In this document: piece after piece, positions 1 through 8,067 of the stretch
Layout of the letters: each line of letters opens with the position of its first letter
How positions within the stretch are numbered: the stretch's first letter is position 1
From: Bradyrhizobium sp. Ai1a-2
Lineage (GTDB): Bacteria; Pseudomonadota; Alphaproteobacteria; Rhizobiales; Xanthobacteraceae
DNA length: 64,000 bases
Assembly: GCF_000426245.1 (NCBI RefSeq)
Contig: NZ_AUEZ01000029.1
Span: 36,872 to 100,871 of the forward strand
Direction: 5' to 3'
Position numbers and translations under genes: made by a program
The notes under the pieces: generated by a model
What the model was told of the DNA's origin: nothing
Seen by the model: the letters and a program-made list of their open reading frames with translations, nothing else
The model's database searches: none

Positions 1-1077
1 ATCCTCGGCAGGCCGCTGAAGCTGTTCACGACGGACATGAACGTTCTGTCGCCGGAATCCTCCAAGCAGGCGCTTGCCGCCTGCGTGGACGCCAAGGTTG
101 ACGCGATCTCCTTTGCTTTCACGCTCGTCCCGCTGCCGGCGATGGACGCGACCGTGAAGTACAAATGTCCGTACATCAACGGAAACGCGCAACGCGCCGG
201 CACCTCTGCCGTCAAGGCGCATCCGGATAAATACAGCCACATCTTCCAGTTCTGCCCGTCGGAGGTGAACTACGGATGGAGCTATGCTCTCTGGCTGGAG
301 GACGAAGAGCAGCGGGGCGTCTGGAAACCGAAGAACCGCAAGGTTCATATCATTCAGGAGCAGATCGGTTACTGCCAGACCATTTCGCGTGCCGCGCAGG
401 AGGCGATCAAGCGGCGCGGCAAGTTCGAAGTCGCCCGCATTACGGATATACAATATCCCGTGCAGGACTGGGCGCCGGTCATTCGCGAGATGAAGGAAGT
501 CGATGCCGCCGCGATCCTGGTGGACCATTGGGTGGCCGCTGAATACGCCGCGTTTTGCAAGCAGTTCGTGGCAAGCCCGGTGCGCGACTCGCTCGTCTAT
601 CTCCAGTACGGCCCGTCCCAGCCAGAATTCCTCGAGCTTGCCGGATCGGCTGCGAACGCCTTCGTCTGGGGCACAACCATGGGCATTTATGGCGACGAGA
701 GAGGTCTCGCCTATAGGCAGAAGTACAAGAAGCGTTTCCCCGGCATCGCGGGGCTCGCCTATACCGGCATTGCGTACGATCAGACCTACTACCTCAAGAA
801 GGCCTGGGAAGCTGTCGGCGATCCCCGAAAGTTCAGCGACGTCTGCGATTGGATCCGGGCCAATCCGCAGCGGGGCGTCTGCGGCTACGTCGACATGGGC
901 AATCCCTATCAGGAGGCGCTCCATTTCCCCGACAATGGCGGCGACGAATTGCAGGCGAGCAAGCTCGAGGCCGGTGTTGCGCAGCTCTATGTGCAGGTCC
1001 AGGGCGGCGAGCACAAGATCGTCTATCCCAGTCCGGTCTCGGAAACGAAGCTGATCTCTGCGCCGTGGTGGAGCTGA
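1..1077 (+). CDS. Branched-chain-type ABC transporter substrate-binding protein, 5' partial
   Basis: Periplasmic binding protein of the LivK/AmiC class (Peripla_BP_6 type). The reading frame is open from base 1, beginning ILGRPLKLF, which matches the stretch after the first beta-alpha unit of this family. The start codon and signal peptide therefore lie outside the window. 358 residues are visible. The gene is followed, with a one-base overlap (TGATG), by two ATPase genes, then two permeases and DMFase-type hydrolases. The ligand is therefore probably an amide or formamide-like compound rather than an amino acid; this is inference from context. The family is clear, the substrate is not. Confidence 0.85.
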   Translation: MLGRPLKLFTTDMNVLSPESSKQALAACVDAKVDAISFAFTLVPLPAMDATVKYKCPYINGNAQRAGTSAVKAHPDKYSHIFQFCPSEVNYGWSYALWLEDEEQRGVWKPKNRKVHIIQEQIGYCQTISRAAQEAIKRRGKFEVARITDIQYPVQDWAPVIREMKEVDAAAILVDHWVAAEYAAFCKQFVASPVRDSLVYLQYGPSQPEFLELAGSAANAFVWGTTMGIYGDERGLAYRQKYKKRFPGIAGLAYTGIAYDQTYYLKKAWEAVGDPRKFSDVCDWIRANPQRGVCGYVDMGNPYQEALHFPDNGGDELQASKLEAGVAQLYVQVQGGEHKIVYPSPVSETKLISAPWWS

Positions 1078-1853
1078 TGCTCAGACAACTCTCCCCGAAC
1101 GGCACGACTGAAAAGGGCGGAAAGTCCGTCCTGTTCTCCTGCAGTGGCATCTCGCTCGATCTCGGCGGTCGCGAGATCCTCCGTAATATCAACCTGCATG
1201 TCGAGGCCGGGGAAGTGCTGGGCATCATCGGGCCGAACGGCGCGGGCAAGACCAGCCTGTTTGAAATCCTCTCAGGACGGATGCCGCCGAAGAGTGGCAC
1301 GGTGTGGTTCAAGGGCGAGAATGTTACCGGCTTGTCGTTGTATTCGCGATCGCGCTTGGGGATCGGCCGCACGTTCCAGACGCCGGTCGTTCCTGACGAG
1401 TTGACCGTCGGCGAGACGTTCAAGGCGGCGCGCCAGGCCCATCGTCCGTTCCTCACCAAGTTCGATGCCGAATATGGCGCCGACCTCGTTGGTCTGAAGA
1501 TCAGCGAGGACACGCCGGCGACGCAGCTCGAGACCTTCAACCGGCGCAAATTGCTGCTGGCCTGCCTGCTGATGCGCCGGCCGTCGTTGCTGCTGCTGGA
1601 TGAGCCGGCGGCGGGCCTGATCAATTCGGAGGTCGACGAGATCGACACCCTGCTGCGCATCCTCGCCAAGGAAATGAACATCGCGATCCTGATCGTCGAG
1701 CACCGCATCGAGCTCCTCGGGACGATCGCCGACCGGATTCTGGTGATGGATGCCGGGGAGGTGATCTCCGAGGGCCTGATGGACGACGTCATGGCGGATC
1801 CTAAGGTTCACGCGGCCTATTTCGAGGACTTCAGCGAAGAGGCCGACGCATGA
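1077..1853 (+). CDS. LivG-like ABC transporter ATPase with degenerate signature motif
   Basis: Cytoplasmic ATPase of a branched-chain-type importer, 258 residues. The ATG at 1077 overlaps the preceding stop, which sets the start. Walker A is GPNGAGKT (residues 52-59), Walker B is LLLLDEPAAGL, and the switch histidine lies in IVEHR. Where LivG normally reads LSxGQ, this protein reads LETFN (residues 151-155), so the ABC signature is lost. The partner ATPase downstream keeps a canonical signature, so one of the two nucleotide sites of the heterodimer would be degenerate. It shares an operon with the binding protein, permeases and DMFase subunits. Confidence 0.9.
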   Translation: MLRQLSPNGTTEKGGKSVLFSCSGISLDLGGREILRNINLHVEAGEVLGIIGPNGAGKTSLFEILSGRMPPKSGTVWFKGENVTGLSLYSRSRLGIGRTFQTPVVPDELTVGETFKAARQAHRPFLTKFDAEYGADLVGLKISEDTPATQLETFNRRKLLLACLLMRRPSLLLLDEPAAGLINSEVDEIDTLLRILAKEMNIAILIVEHRIELLGTIADRILVMDAGEVISEGLMDDVMADPKVHAAYFEDFSEEADA

Positions 1854-2617
1854 ACATCTCGATGAGCAATCATTTGCCGGGCCCTCCGGCGCGTCAGCCC
1901 CAGCGCGAGGTCCTGAACGTCAAGGGATTGTCCGCCGGCTATGGACCGGTCCGCGTCATCCACGATCTCGATCTCGTTGCCCAGTGTGGGGAGCGGATCG
2001 GCATCGTCGGCCTGAATGGTCACGGCAAGTCGACGCTGTTCTATGCGATCGCAGGGCTCACCGGCTGGCAGCGCGGCTCGATCAAGCTTAACGGCAGGGA
2101 GGTCGGTCGCACGCGAAGCCAGGGACCGGGGCGCTACACCCACGAGATCGTGCGCGCGGGATTGGCGCTGATTCCCCAGGGCGACGAGATCTTCCATGGC
2201 CTGACCGTCGAGGAGCATCTCGATTCCGGGGCGTACACCGCGGCGGCGTGGCGCGATCGCGCCGCGCGCAAGCTCCGCATCCTGGAGATCTTTCCACCAT
2301 TGCGGAAGCTGATGGATGCACCCGTGGGGCGCCTGTCGGGCGGCGAACGGCGCATGGTGTCGATCGGCCGCGGCTTGATGACCGATGCGTCGCTCTTCCT
2401 CGTCGACGAGCCATCGCTCGGGCTGGCGCCCAAGATCGGCAAGAGCGTGATCAACGCGCTGATGGCCGTCAAGCTCGGAGATGCCGCCATGATCATTGCG
2501 GAGCAGAACGTTGCACTGCTCGAGGGACGGGTCGATCGTGTCATCGGCATGCATGTCGGCAAGCTGAAGGGTGAGGCCTCGGCGGCCCTCGCGTTGAACG
2601 TTTATCGAAAGGCGTAA
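1850..2617 (+). CDS. LivF-like ABC transporter ATPase
   Basis: Second ATPase of the amide-associated branched-chain-type importer, 255 residues. The start overlaps the previous stop (ATGA at 1850-1853). Walker A is GLNGHGKST, the signature is LSGGERR and Walker B is LFLVDEPSLGL. The switch position reads IIAEQN (Gln in place of His), as is usual in LivF proteins. A non-conserved, proline-containing N-terminal extension of about 20 residues precedes the ATPase fold, so a start at the internal Met5 is also possible. It should pair with the signature-degenerate LivG-like protein upstream. Confidence 0.9.
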   Translation: MNISMSNHLPGPPARQPQREVLNVKGLSAGYGPVRVIHDLDLVAQCGERIGIVGLNGHGKSTLFYAIAGLTGWQRGSIKLNGREVGRTRSQGPGRYTHEIVRAGLALIPQGDEIFHGLTVEEHLDSGAYTAAAWRDRAARKLRILEIFPPLRKLMDAPVGRLSGGERRMVSIGRGLMTDASLFLVDEPSLGLAPKIGKSVINALMAVKLGDAAMIIAEQNVALLEGRVDRVIGMHVGKLKGEASAALALNVYRKA

Positions 2618-2620
2618 GAC

Positions 2621-3502
2621 GTGGATATCTGGTTCATCGTCAGCAACACAATCGTCCTTGCGTGCATTTACGGCACGCTCGCGATCGGAATTTCGATCAC
2701 GTGGTCGAGCCTCGGCCTGCTCAACCTGTCCTACGGCTTCATATTCGCATTCGCGGGGTATGGTGCTTGGCTGTTCGCCCAGCATGTCTCCGTGTGGGGG
2801 CCTGCAGTGCTGGCCGCGGGTATCCTCGCAGGCGCGCTCGGGGGTGTGATCATCTGTGCGCTCGGATTCATACCGATACACGACAAGCCGAATTTCACCA
2901 TCCGCGGTCTCATTGCGACGCTCGCGATCAATCTGATCGGCACGCAATTTCTGCTGTGGTGGTTTGGCCCACGGTCGAAGAGCCTGCCGGAGATCTTCGG
3001 CAGCTGGTCGGTATCCCTGTCGGGCGCGGTCTTCACGGCCGACAAGGTCGGCAACGTGGTGACGTCCGTCCTGATACTGGCAATCGTTCTCAGGTGGATG
3101 CAGTCGAGCCGACGTGGCCTCGAAATTCGCGCCATGATGATGAATCCTCATGCGGCGTCCATCGTTGGTATTGGCGTGCGGCGGACATCCTTCTACGTCA
3201 TGGGCATCACGGGCGGACTGGCGGGTCTCGCGGCCGTCCTGCTCTCGCAGACCTACTACATCTCGCCGTTCGGCGGACTGATGCCAATGATCAAGGGCGT
3301 CAGCATTGCGCTCTGCGGCGGACTCGGTAGCGTGCGCGGCGCCGTCATCGCCGCGATCGTGCTCGGCCTGAACGAGGCGCTGACAGGCATGTCGATCGGC
3401 GGCCGCTATGTTCTCGTCACCCAGTTCGTCGTGATCATCGTCATCCTCTTGGTCCGTCCGCGCGGTATCGCCGGGCTGCTCGACAAGGCGAGGGAGGCCT
3501 GA
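2621..3502 (+). CDS. LivH-like ABC transporter permease
   Basis: Inner-membrane permease of the branched-chain/urea importer class, 293 residues, with about eight hydrophobic segments. The N-terminal segment IVLACIYGTLAIGISITW and the following NLSYGFIFAFAGYGAW region match the LivH/UrtB pattern. The C-terminal half has the usual GGLGSVRGAVIAA loop. The start is GTG at 2621, three bases after the previous stop; no other start in frame keeps the first membrane helix. It works with the next gene as the membrane pair. The operon context suggests an amide substrate. Confidence 0.88.
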   Translation: MDIWFIVSNTIVLACIYGTLAIGISITWSSLGLLNLSYGFIFAFAGYGAWLFAQHVSVWGPAVLAAGILAGALGGVIICALGFIPIHDKPNFTIRGLIATLAINLIGTQFLLWWFGPRSKSLPEIFGSWSVSLSGAVFTADKVGNVVTSVLILAIVLRWMQSSRRGLEIRAMMMNPHAASIVGIGVRRTSFYVMGITGGLAGLAAVLLSQTYYISPFGGLMPMIKGVSIALCGGLGSVRGAVIAAIVLGLNEALTGMSIGGRYVLVTQFVVIIVILLVRPRGIAGLLDKAREA

Positions 3503-3505
3503 GCA

Positions 3506-5155
3506 ATGTCCCTTGATAGCGGCATCAAATGGCGCAATCCACTGTTCGTCTGGGGTGGCAAGCGCGACGTCGAAGAACTTCCGACCATTCCGTTCCGAAG
3601 CCATCAGGAGGTCTGGGAAAGGACTCGTCAATCGAAGACGAAGCTGAACCCGGTCGGCCGCCTGCGCTACTACTACAAGTGGCCGGGACACGGCGGAGCG
3701 ATGTGGAATCGTCTTCGCTACTGGCCGACGCGCCGTCGGGTGCTGCGCCTGCGCGGGGAATACAATCCCAAGACGTTGCGCGCGGAGAAGACGATCGTCG
3801 ACAAGCGACCGATCTGGTGGGTGCTGGGGCTTCTTGCCCTGGCGATCGCTCCCCTGTTCACGCCCGGCGACCTGCAGAACACGCTGCTGACGGCGGGAGC
3901 CACGTTCGGCATCTATTCCGCCATCAGCCTGTGCTGGATGCTCATCATGGGCACCGCGGGGGTCTTCTCGCTCGCCACCTATGCAGTGGTCGGGACGGCC
4001 GCGTTCGTTACGGCACTGCTTGCGGTCAAGTTCGCGTTGCCCTGGTGGCTGTTGCCACCTATCGGCGCGCTGGTGGGTCTGGTCTTCGGCGGGATCATCG
4101 CGCTGCCCGCCACGCGGTTGGATGGCTTCTACTACGCGCTTCTCACCCTCGGACTCAACGAGCTCTGCCGGGTCTATTTCGTCACCTCGAAGGAATTCGG
4201 GTCCGCCAACGGCGGCCTGTATGGCGCAGCGACCTACGTGCCAGAAGATTGGTCGCAGTTGGGTCAGCTGCTTTTAGCGTATTACGCCTGCTTCGGCCTG
4301 ATGCTGCTCGCGTTGCTGCTCTATCGGTTCGTCAACGGCCGCCGGCTTGGACGAATCCTTCGCATGGCGCCCGAAAAGCGCGAGGCGTTCGCCGAGGCGA
4401 CCGGGGTGAACTTTCGCCAGGCGCGCGTCTGGGTGTTCCTCATCTCGTCGACGGCGCTGGGCTTCATCGGCGGATTCTATACCTCGAATTTCGGCGGCGT
4501 GGCGTTCTCGATCTTCAACTTCGACACCGTCCTGCTGGGCCTCGCCATGCTGGTGATCGGCGGCGTCGGACGTGCAGAAGGCGCGGTGGTCGGCACCCTC
4601 ATCGTCGTGTTCTTCGACCAGGTGCTGAACACATGGGGACCGGCGCGCTTCATGATCATCGGCCTCATCATGCTGCTGGTCGTTCTCTACCTGCGTAACG
4701 GGCTGTTCGGGATCAAGGCGCAGTTCCGTGCCTGGCGCGACAAGAAGAAGAGCGAGCGGCGGTCGACGCGGGCGGAGAAGGGTGGTGAGATGCTGCCCGA
4801 GGAGGCGACCGAGACCGACGACAAGAGCGTTATCTATCAGCGGCGCCACGACAAGATGACCCGCGATCATCTCAAGACGCTGGTGTCGCCGGAGATCATC
4901 GAGGAGCATCGCCACTCTCTTAACGGACAGCACAGCGAGGCGCTCGAACGGCTGCTGATCTATTTCCGCACCCGTCCTCAGGTGGAGAAGTACGCCATCA
5001 TGGCCGTGGAACGCTTCGAGGGGTATCGCATCGTGGCGCTGTCTGGCCATCGCGGCGTGGCGCCGCGTGTGGTCGAGGACAGGATTTACTTGACGCCGGA
5101 TGAGGCCTGCCACGGCGTCTTCATGCGGCGTGTTCAGGACCTGCTGGAGTCCTGA
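3506..5155 (+). CDS. LivM-like permease fused to a DMFase small-subunit domain
   Basis: 549 residues; LivM alone is usually about 300-350. Residues 1-95 are a polar, basic N-terminal extension. Residues about 96-400 are the LivM permease with a GGVGRAEGAVVGTL loop. A charged linker (about 403-428, rich in Lys/Arg/Glu) leads into residues 429-549, which align without gaps along their whole length with the free 121-residue small subunit encoded at 7636-8001. By hand about 65 of 121 positions are identical, including SPEIIEEH/TPEVIEEH, ERLLIYFR and LSGHRG. The fused part even begins with Met-Leu-Pro like the free protein. The pattern matches the Paracoccus DMFase alpha subunit. The fusion should tether the hydrolase to the cytoplasmic face of its importer. 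Confidence 0.88.
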   Translation: MSLDSGIKWRNPLFVWGGKRDVEELPTIPFRSHQEVWERTRQSKTKLNPVGRLRYYYKWPGHGGAMWNRLRYWPTRRRVLRLRGEYNPKTLRAEKTIVDKRPIWWVLGLLALAIAPLFTPGDLQNTLLTAGATFGIYSAISLCWMLIMGTAGVFSLATYAVVGTAAFVTALLAVKFALPWWLLPPIGALVGLVFGGIIALPATRLDGFYYALLTLGLNELCRVYFVTSKEFGSANGGLYGAATYVPEDWSQLGQLLLAYYACFGLMLLALLLYRFVNGRRLGRILRMAPEKREAFAEATGVNFRQARVWVFLISSTALGFIGGFYTSNFGGVAFSIFNFDTVLLGLAMLVIGGVGRAEGAVVGTLIVVFFDQVLNTWGPARFMIIGLIMLLVVLYLRNGLFGIKAQFRAWRDKKKSERRSTRAEKGGEMLPEEATETDDKSVIYQRRHDKMTRDHLKTLVSPEIIEEHRHSLNGQHSEALERLLIYFRTRPQVEKYAIMAVERFEGYRIVALSGHRGVAPRVVEDRIYLTPDEACHGVFMRRVQDLLES

Positions 5156-5228
5156 TCGAAGTTACGAATGAAGCTGTGTCCGATCTGCGCGGCGGAGTCG
5201 GGACGATCGCAAAACGAGGGAGTTGGTG

Positions 5229-7553
5229 GTGACACCGGTCAGGCTATTTGGCTATACGGACAAGATCTCGGTCAAACCGGGCGAGGCCATCCAGTTTCAT
5301 GTCAGCGCCGAGGGGACGGACACGGCTGAGGCGCAACTGGTGCGCCTGATCCATGGCGATCAAAACCCCGCAGGACCCGGCTTCGTCGAGGAAGAGGTGG
5401 TGTGCACCGCGAATGGCACGTGGCGGGTCGAGCGGCAGTTCACCCAGGTAGGATCGTTCCTCGAGGTCGATGACCCCGGGGGCCGGCTGGCGTTCGCAAG
5501 CAGCTTCACCCTGTTCGCCTTCATCCACCCGACTTGGCCCGCGTCCGGAAAGCGCCAAAGTATTATCGGCCGATGGGACGGCGAGCGAAAGCAGGGCTAT
5601 GGGATCGGCCTCGACGAGAAGGGCTGTCTGCAGTTCTCGATCGGACGCGGCGAAGAGATCGTCGAGTCCGTGGCCGCCGACGTGCCGCTGGAGGTGCAGA
5701 TGTGGTATTTCGTGGCCGCGACCTTCGATGCGGGGAGCCGGCATGCGACCTTGTATCAAGTCGGTGTCGGCAACAGGTACAACGGCCTGTTGGGCAAGGT
5801 CGCGCTTGTTGATTACGAGTCCCGCACATCCGCGATCTTCCGAAGCAAGCCCGGCAACCTCGCCTCAACTCCGTTCCTGATGGCAGGCTCGCGCAGCCGC
5901 GACGCGCAGCAGCGTGCGTGCGTGTCGGAGCTTTATTGGGGCAAGATCGACCGGTGCGGCGCGTTTGACGAGGCTCTCCAGCCCGCCGAGCTCGACACGA
6001 TCAGGAGCGGCCTCGTCCCCGCGATGGAAAGCCTGATCGCGTACTGGGACACGAGCGCAGGATACACCGACCGCGGCATCGGCGATCTCGTGGTCGACGT
6101 CGGGCGGCACAAGCTGAATGCCGGAGGATACAACCGGCCCGTTCGCGGCCAGACCGGCTGGAACTGGGACGGCTTCACCGATTGCTTCCGTCTGGCTCCG
6201 CACGAGTTCGGGGGGATCGAGTTTCATGCCGACGCGCTGACGGACTGCAATTGGAAGGCGACCAGGGTCGTCACCCTGCCACGCGGTCTCAAAAGCGGCT
6301 GCTATGCCATGCGGCTGCGCTCCGGTAGGGGAAAGAACTTGAGCGAGGAGCACGTCGTCTTCTTCGTGCGGCCGGAAAAGCCGCAGGCGCGCATTGCATT
6401 CCTGTTTCCGACGTTGACCTACCTTGCCTTTGCGAACGAGCGCCTGAGCTTTGATCATCCGGAGCGCGAGGCCTTGACGGGCCAGCCAGCCGTGCTGTCC
6501 GATATCGATATCGAGATGTACGCGAGAGCCGATTTCGGGCTTTCGACCTACGACATGCACGCCGACGGAAATGGCGTGTGCTTCAGCTCCTATCACCGAC
6601 CGATTATGAACATGCGGCCGAGATACAGGATGCCGAGCCTCGACGTGGCGTCGGGATTGGCTGCGGACCTCTCGATCATCGCTTGGCTCGACCAGAGCGA
6701 CTTCGACTACGAGGTCCTGACCGACGAGGACCTGCATTGCGATGGGTCGGCGGCGTTGTCGCCGTACGACTGCGTCATCAGCGGCACGCGGCCTGAATAC
6801 TACACCGAGCGCATGCTGGACGCGACCGAGGACTATATCGCCGACGGCGGCCGCTACATCTATGCGGGCGGCAACGGATTCAACGCCACGGCAGGAGTTC
6901 GCGACGGCGAACCATGGATCATGGAGTGTCGGCGTCGCGATGACGGGTACAAGCCATGGATATCGCGCTACGGCGAGCACTACATGGCTACGGACGGGAT
7001 GCGCGGCGGTCCCTGGAAGGTACTCGGACGGGCGACCCAGAAGCTGGTCGGAATCGGCCTGAGCAGCTCGGGCGGTGGACGAAGCGAGCCATACCGGCGG
7101 ATGCCAGACAGCTACCACCGCACCGTATCCTGGATCACCAAAGGTGTCGATGGCGAGATTATCGGCGACTTTGGCCTTGCCAATGACGGCGCCGCGGGGC
7201 TGGCCCTCGACTATTACGATCGCGCCCTGGGTACACCGCCGCACACCAGGATCATCGCATCGTCGGGGGGGCACACCGACAGCTATGTCGTGAACCAGCA
7301 GCTCGTCCTTTATTCCTACCTCGGCCTCTATGGGTCATATGACTGGCGCGTTCATGCCGACATGATCTACTTCACGGCGCCCCGTGGCGGAGCCGTATTC
7401 GCGTGCGGCTCGGTCGCGTTCGCGCAATCGCTGCCAGTCAACAATTTTAGAAACAGCGCATCCCGCGTGCTGGCCAACGTCGTCGAGGCGTTCGTCGGGG
7501 CTGGCAGGTTGCCCGGGTCCGCCTGGGTCAATGAGGAAAAGCAGTGGGCTTGA
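5229..7553 (+). CDS. N,N-dimethylformamidase-type large subunit, iron-site variant
   Basis: 774 residues, close to the 762 of the Paracoccus DMFase beta subunit. I chose GTG 5229: GAGGGAG ends six bases upstream, and the N-terminus then aligns with the paralogue at 8068 (FGYTDKISVKPGE). Order: N-terminal beta-sandwich, LamG-like domain (about 80-270), then the C-terminal DMFase catalytic domain. The family hydrolyses DMF or similar amides at a mononuclear iron held by two Tyr and one Glu, with a nearby His. Here the Tyr in YANE is Phe401 and the His of HPEY is Arg521. Tyr441 and Glu523 remain. Substrate or activity may have shifted. It directly follows the permease/small-subunit fusion. Confidence 0.85.
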   Translation: MTPVRLFGYTDKISVKPGEAIQFHVSAEGTDTAEAQLVRLIHGDQNPAGPGFVEEEVVCTANGTWRVERQFTQVGSFLEVDDPGGRLAFASSFTLFAFIHPTWPASGKRQSIIGRWDGERKQGYGIGLDEKGCLQFSIGRGEEIVESVAADVPLEVQMWYFVAATFDAGSRHATLYQVGVGNRYNGLLGKVALVDYESRTSAIFRSKPGNLASTPFLMAGSRSRDAQQRACVSELYWGKIDRCGAFDEALQPAELDTIRSGLVPAMESLIAYWDTSAGYTDRGIGDLVVDVGRHKLNAGGYNRPVRGQTGWNWDGFTDCFRLAPHEFGGIEFHADALTDCNWKATRVVTLPRGLKSGCYAMRLRSGRGKNLSEEHVVFFVRPEKPQARIAFLFPTLTYLAFANERLSFDHPEREALTGQPAVLSDIDIEMYARADFGLSTYDMHADGNGVCFSSYHRPIMNMRPRYRMPSLDVASGLAADLSIIAWLDQSDFDYEVLTDEDLHCDGSAALSPYDCVISGTRPEYYTERMLDATEDYIADGGRYIYAGGNGFNATAGVRDGEPWIMECRRRDDGYKPWISRYGEHYMATDGMRGGPWKVLGRATQKLVGIGLSSSGGGRSEPYRRMPDSYHRTVSWITKGVDGEIIGDFGLANDGAAGLALDYYDRALGTPPHTRIIASSGGHTDSYVVNQQLVLYSYLGLYGSYDWRVHADMIYFTAPRGGAVFACGSVAFAQSLPVNNFRNSASRVLANVVEAFVGAGRLPGSAWVNEEKQWA

Positions 7554-7635
7554 AACATCCGTCACGGAATGCCGTGCCGGTACGCCCGGACGGCACGATT
7601 CGCGACAGACGTTTACCGATTCTGGAGAGTTGAGG

Positions 7636-8001
7636 ATGCTGCCTCTCGAGTATGACAGGTCTCAGGACCGCGACATCATCGTCCGGGATCGGTTCGACAG
7701 CTTCCGCCGCGAGTTTCTGCGGACGCTCGTGACGCCCGAGGTGATCGAGGAGCACCGGCGGTCGCCGCTGGGCCAGCACAGCGAGCGGCTCGAGCGACTA
7801 TTGATCTACTTCCGCCAACGACCACTGGACGAAAGATATGCGGTCAAGGCCATCGAGCCGTTCCGCAAGTATCAAGTGGTCAGGCTGTCGGGGCATCGGG
7901 GGACCTCCCCGCGTGTGGTTGACGAGTTCATCTACGCGTCAGCGAACGACGCCTGGCATGGCCTGTTCCTGCGCTGCATCCGCGACCTTCTCGAAACCTA
8001 G
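7636..8001 (+). CDS. N,N-dimethylformamidase-type small subunit
   Basis: 121 residues; the Paracoccus DMFase alpha subunit is 132. The ATG at 7636 follows GGAGAG and GAGG; the open frame extends further upstream but overlaps the previous gene and is not conserved. Shared features with the family are the VIEEHxxxPxG segment, LLIYFRQRP, and the C-terminal end with FLRCIRDL. It is alpha-helical and soluble. It sits between the two large-subunit genes and aligns without gaps with the C-terminal domain of the permease at 3506-5155. It probably forms a hetero-oligomer with the large subunit encoded next (8068-10410). Confidence 0.85.
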   Translation: MLPLEYDRSQDRDIIVRDRFDSFRREFLRTLVTPEVIEEHRRSPLGQHSERLERLLIYFRQRPLDERYAVKAIEPFRKYQVVRLSGHRGTSPRVVDEFIYASANDAWHGLFLRCIRDLLET

Positions 8002-8067
8002 AGATAGCTGCAACACGCTGGGTGGGGCACGAGCCTCGTTCAGCTTCTCGATTGGAAACTCCGCACG

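Noticed and set aside
1817..3691. Long antisense open frame (624 codons) opposite the LivF, LivH and LivM genes
   Set aside because: It is the mirror of GC-rich coding sequence. The product is Arg/Asp/His-rich without any domain, and the plus strand carries clear transporter genes.
5168..5329. Short frame with a CPIC motif between the fused permease and the first large subunit
   Set aside because: It overlaps the start of the DMFase gene by 100 bases, has no ribosome binding site, and the Cys pair alone is no evidence.
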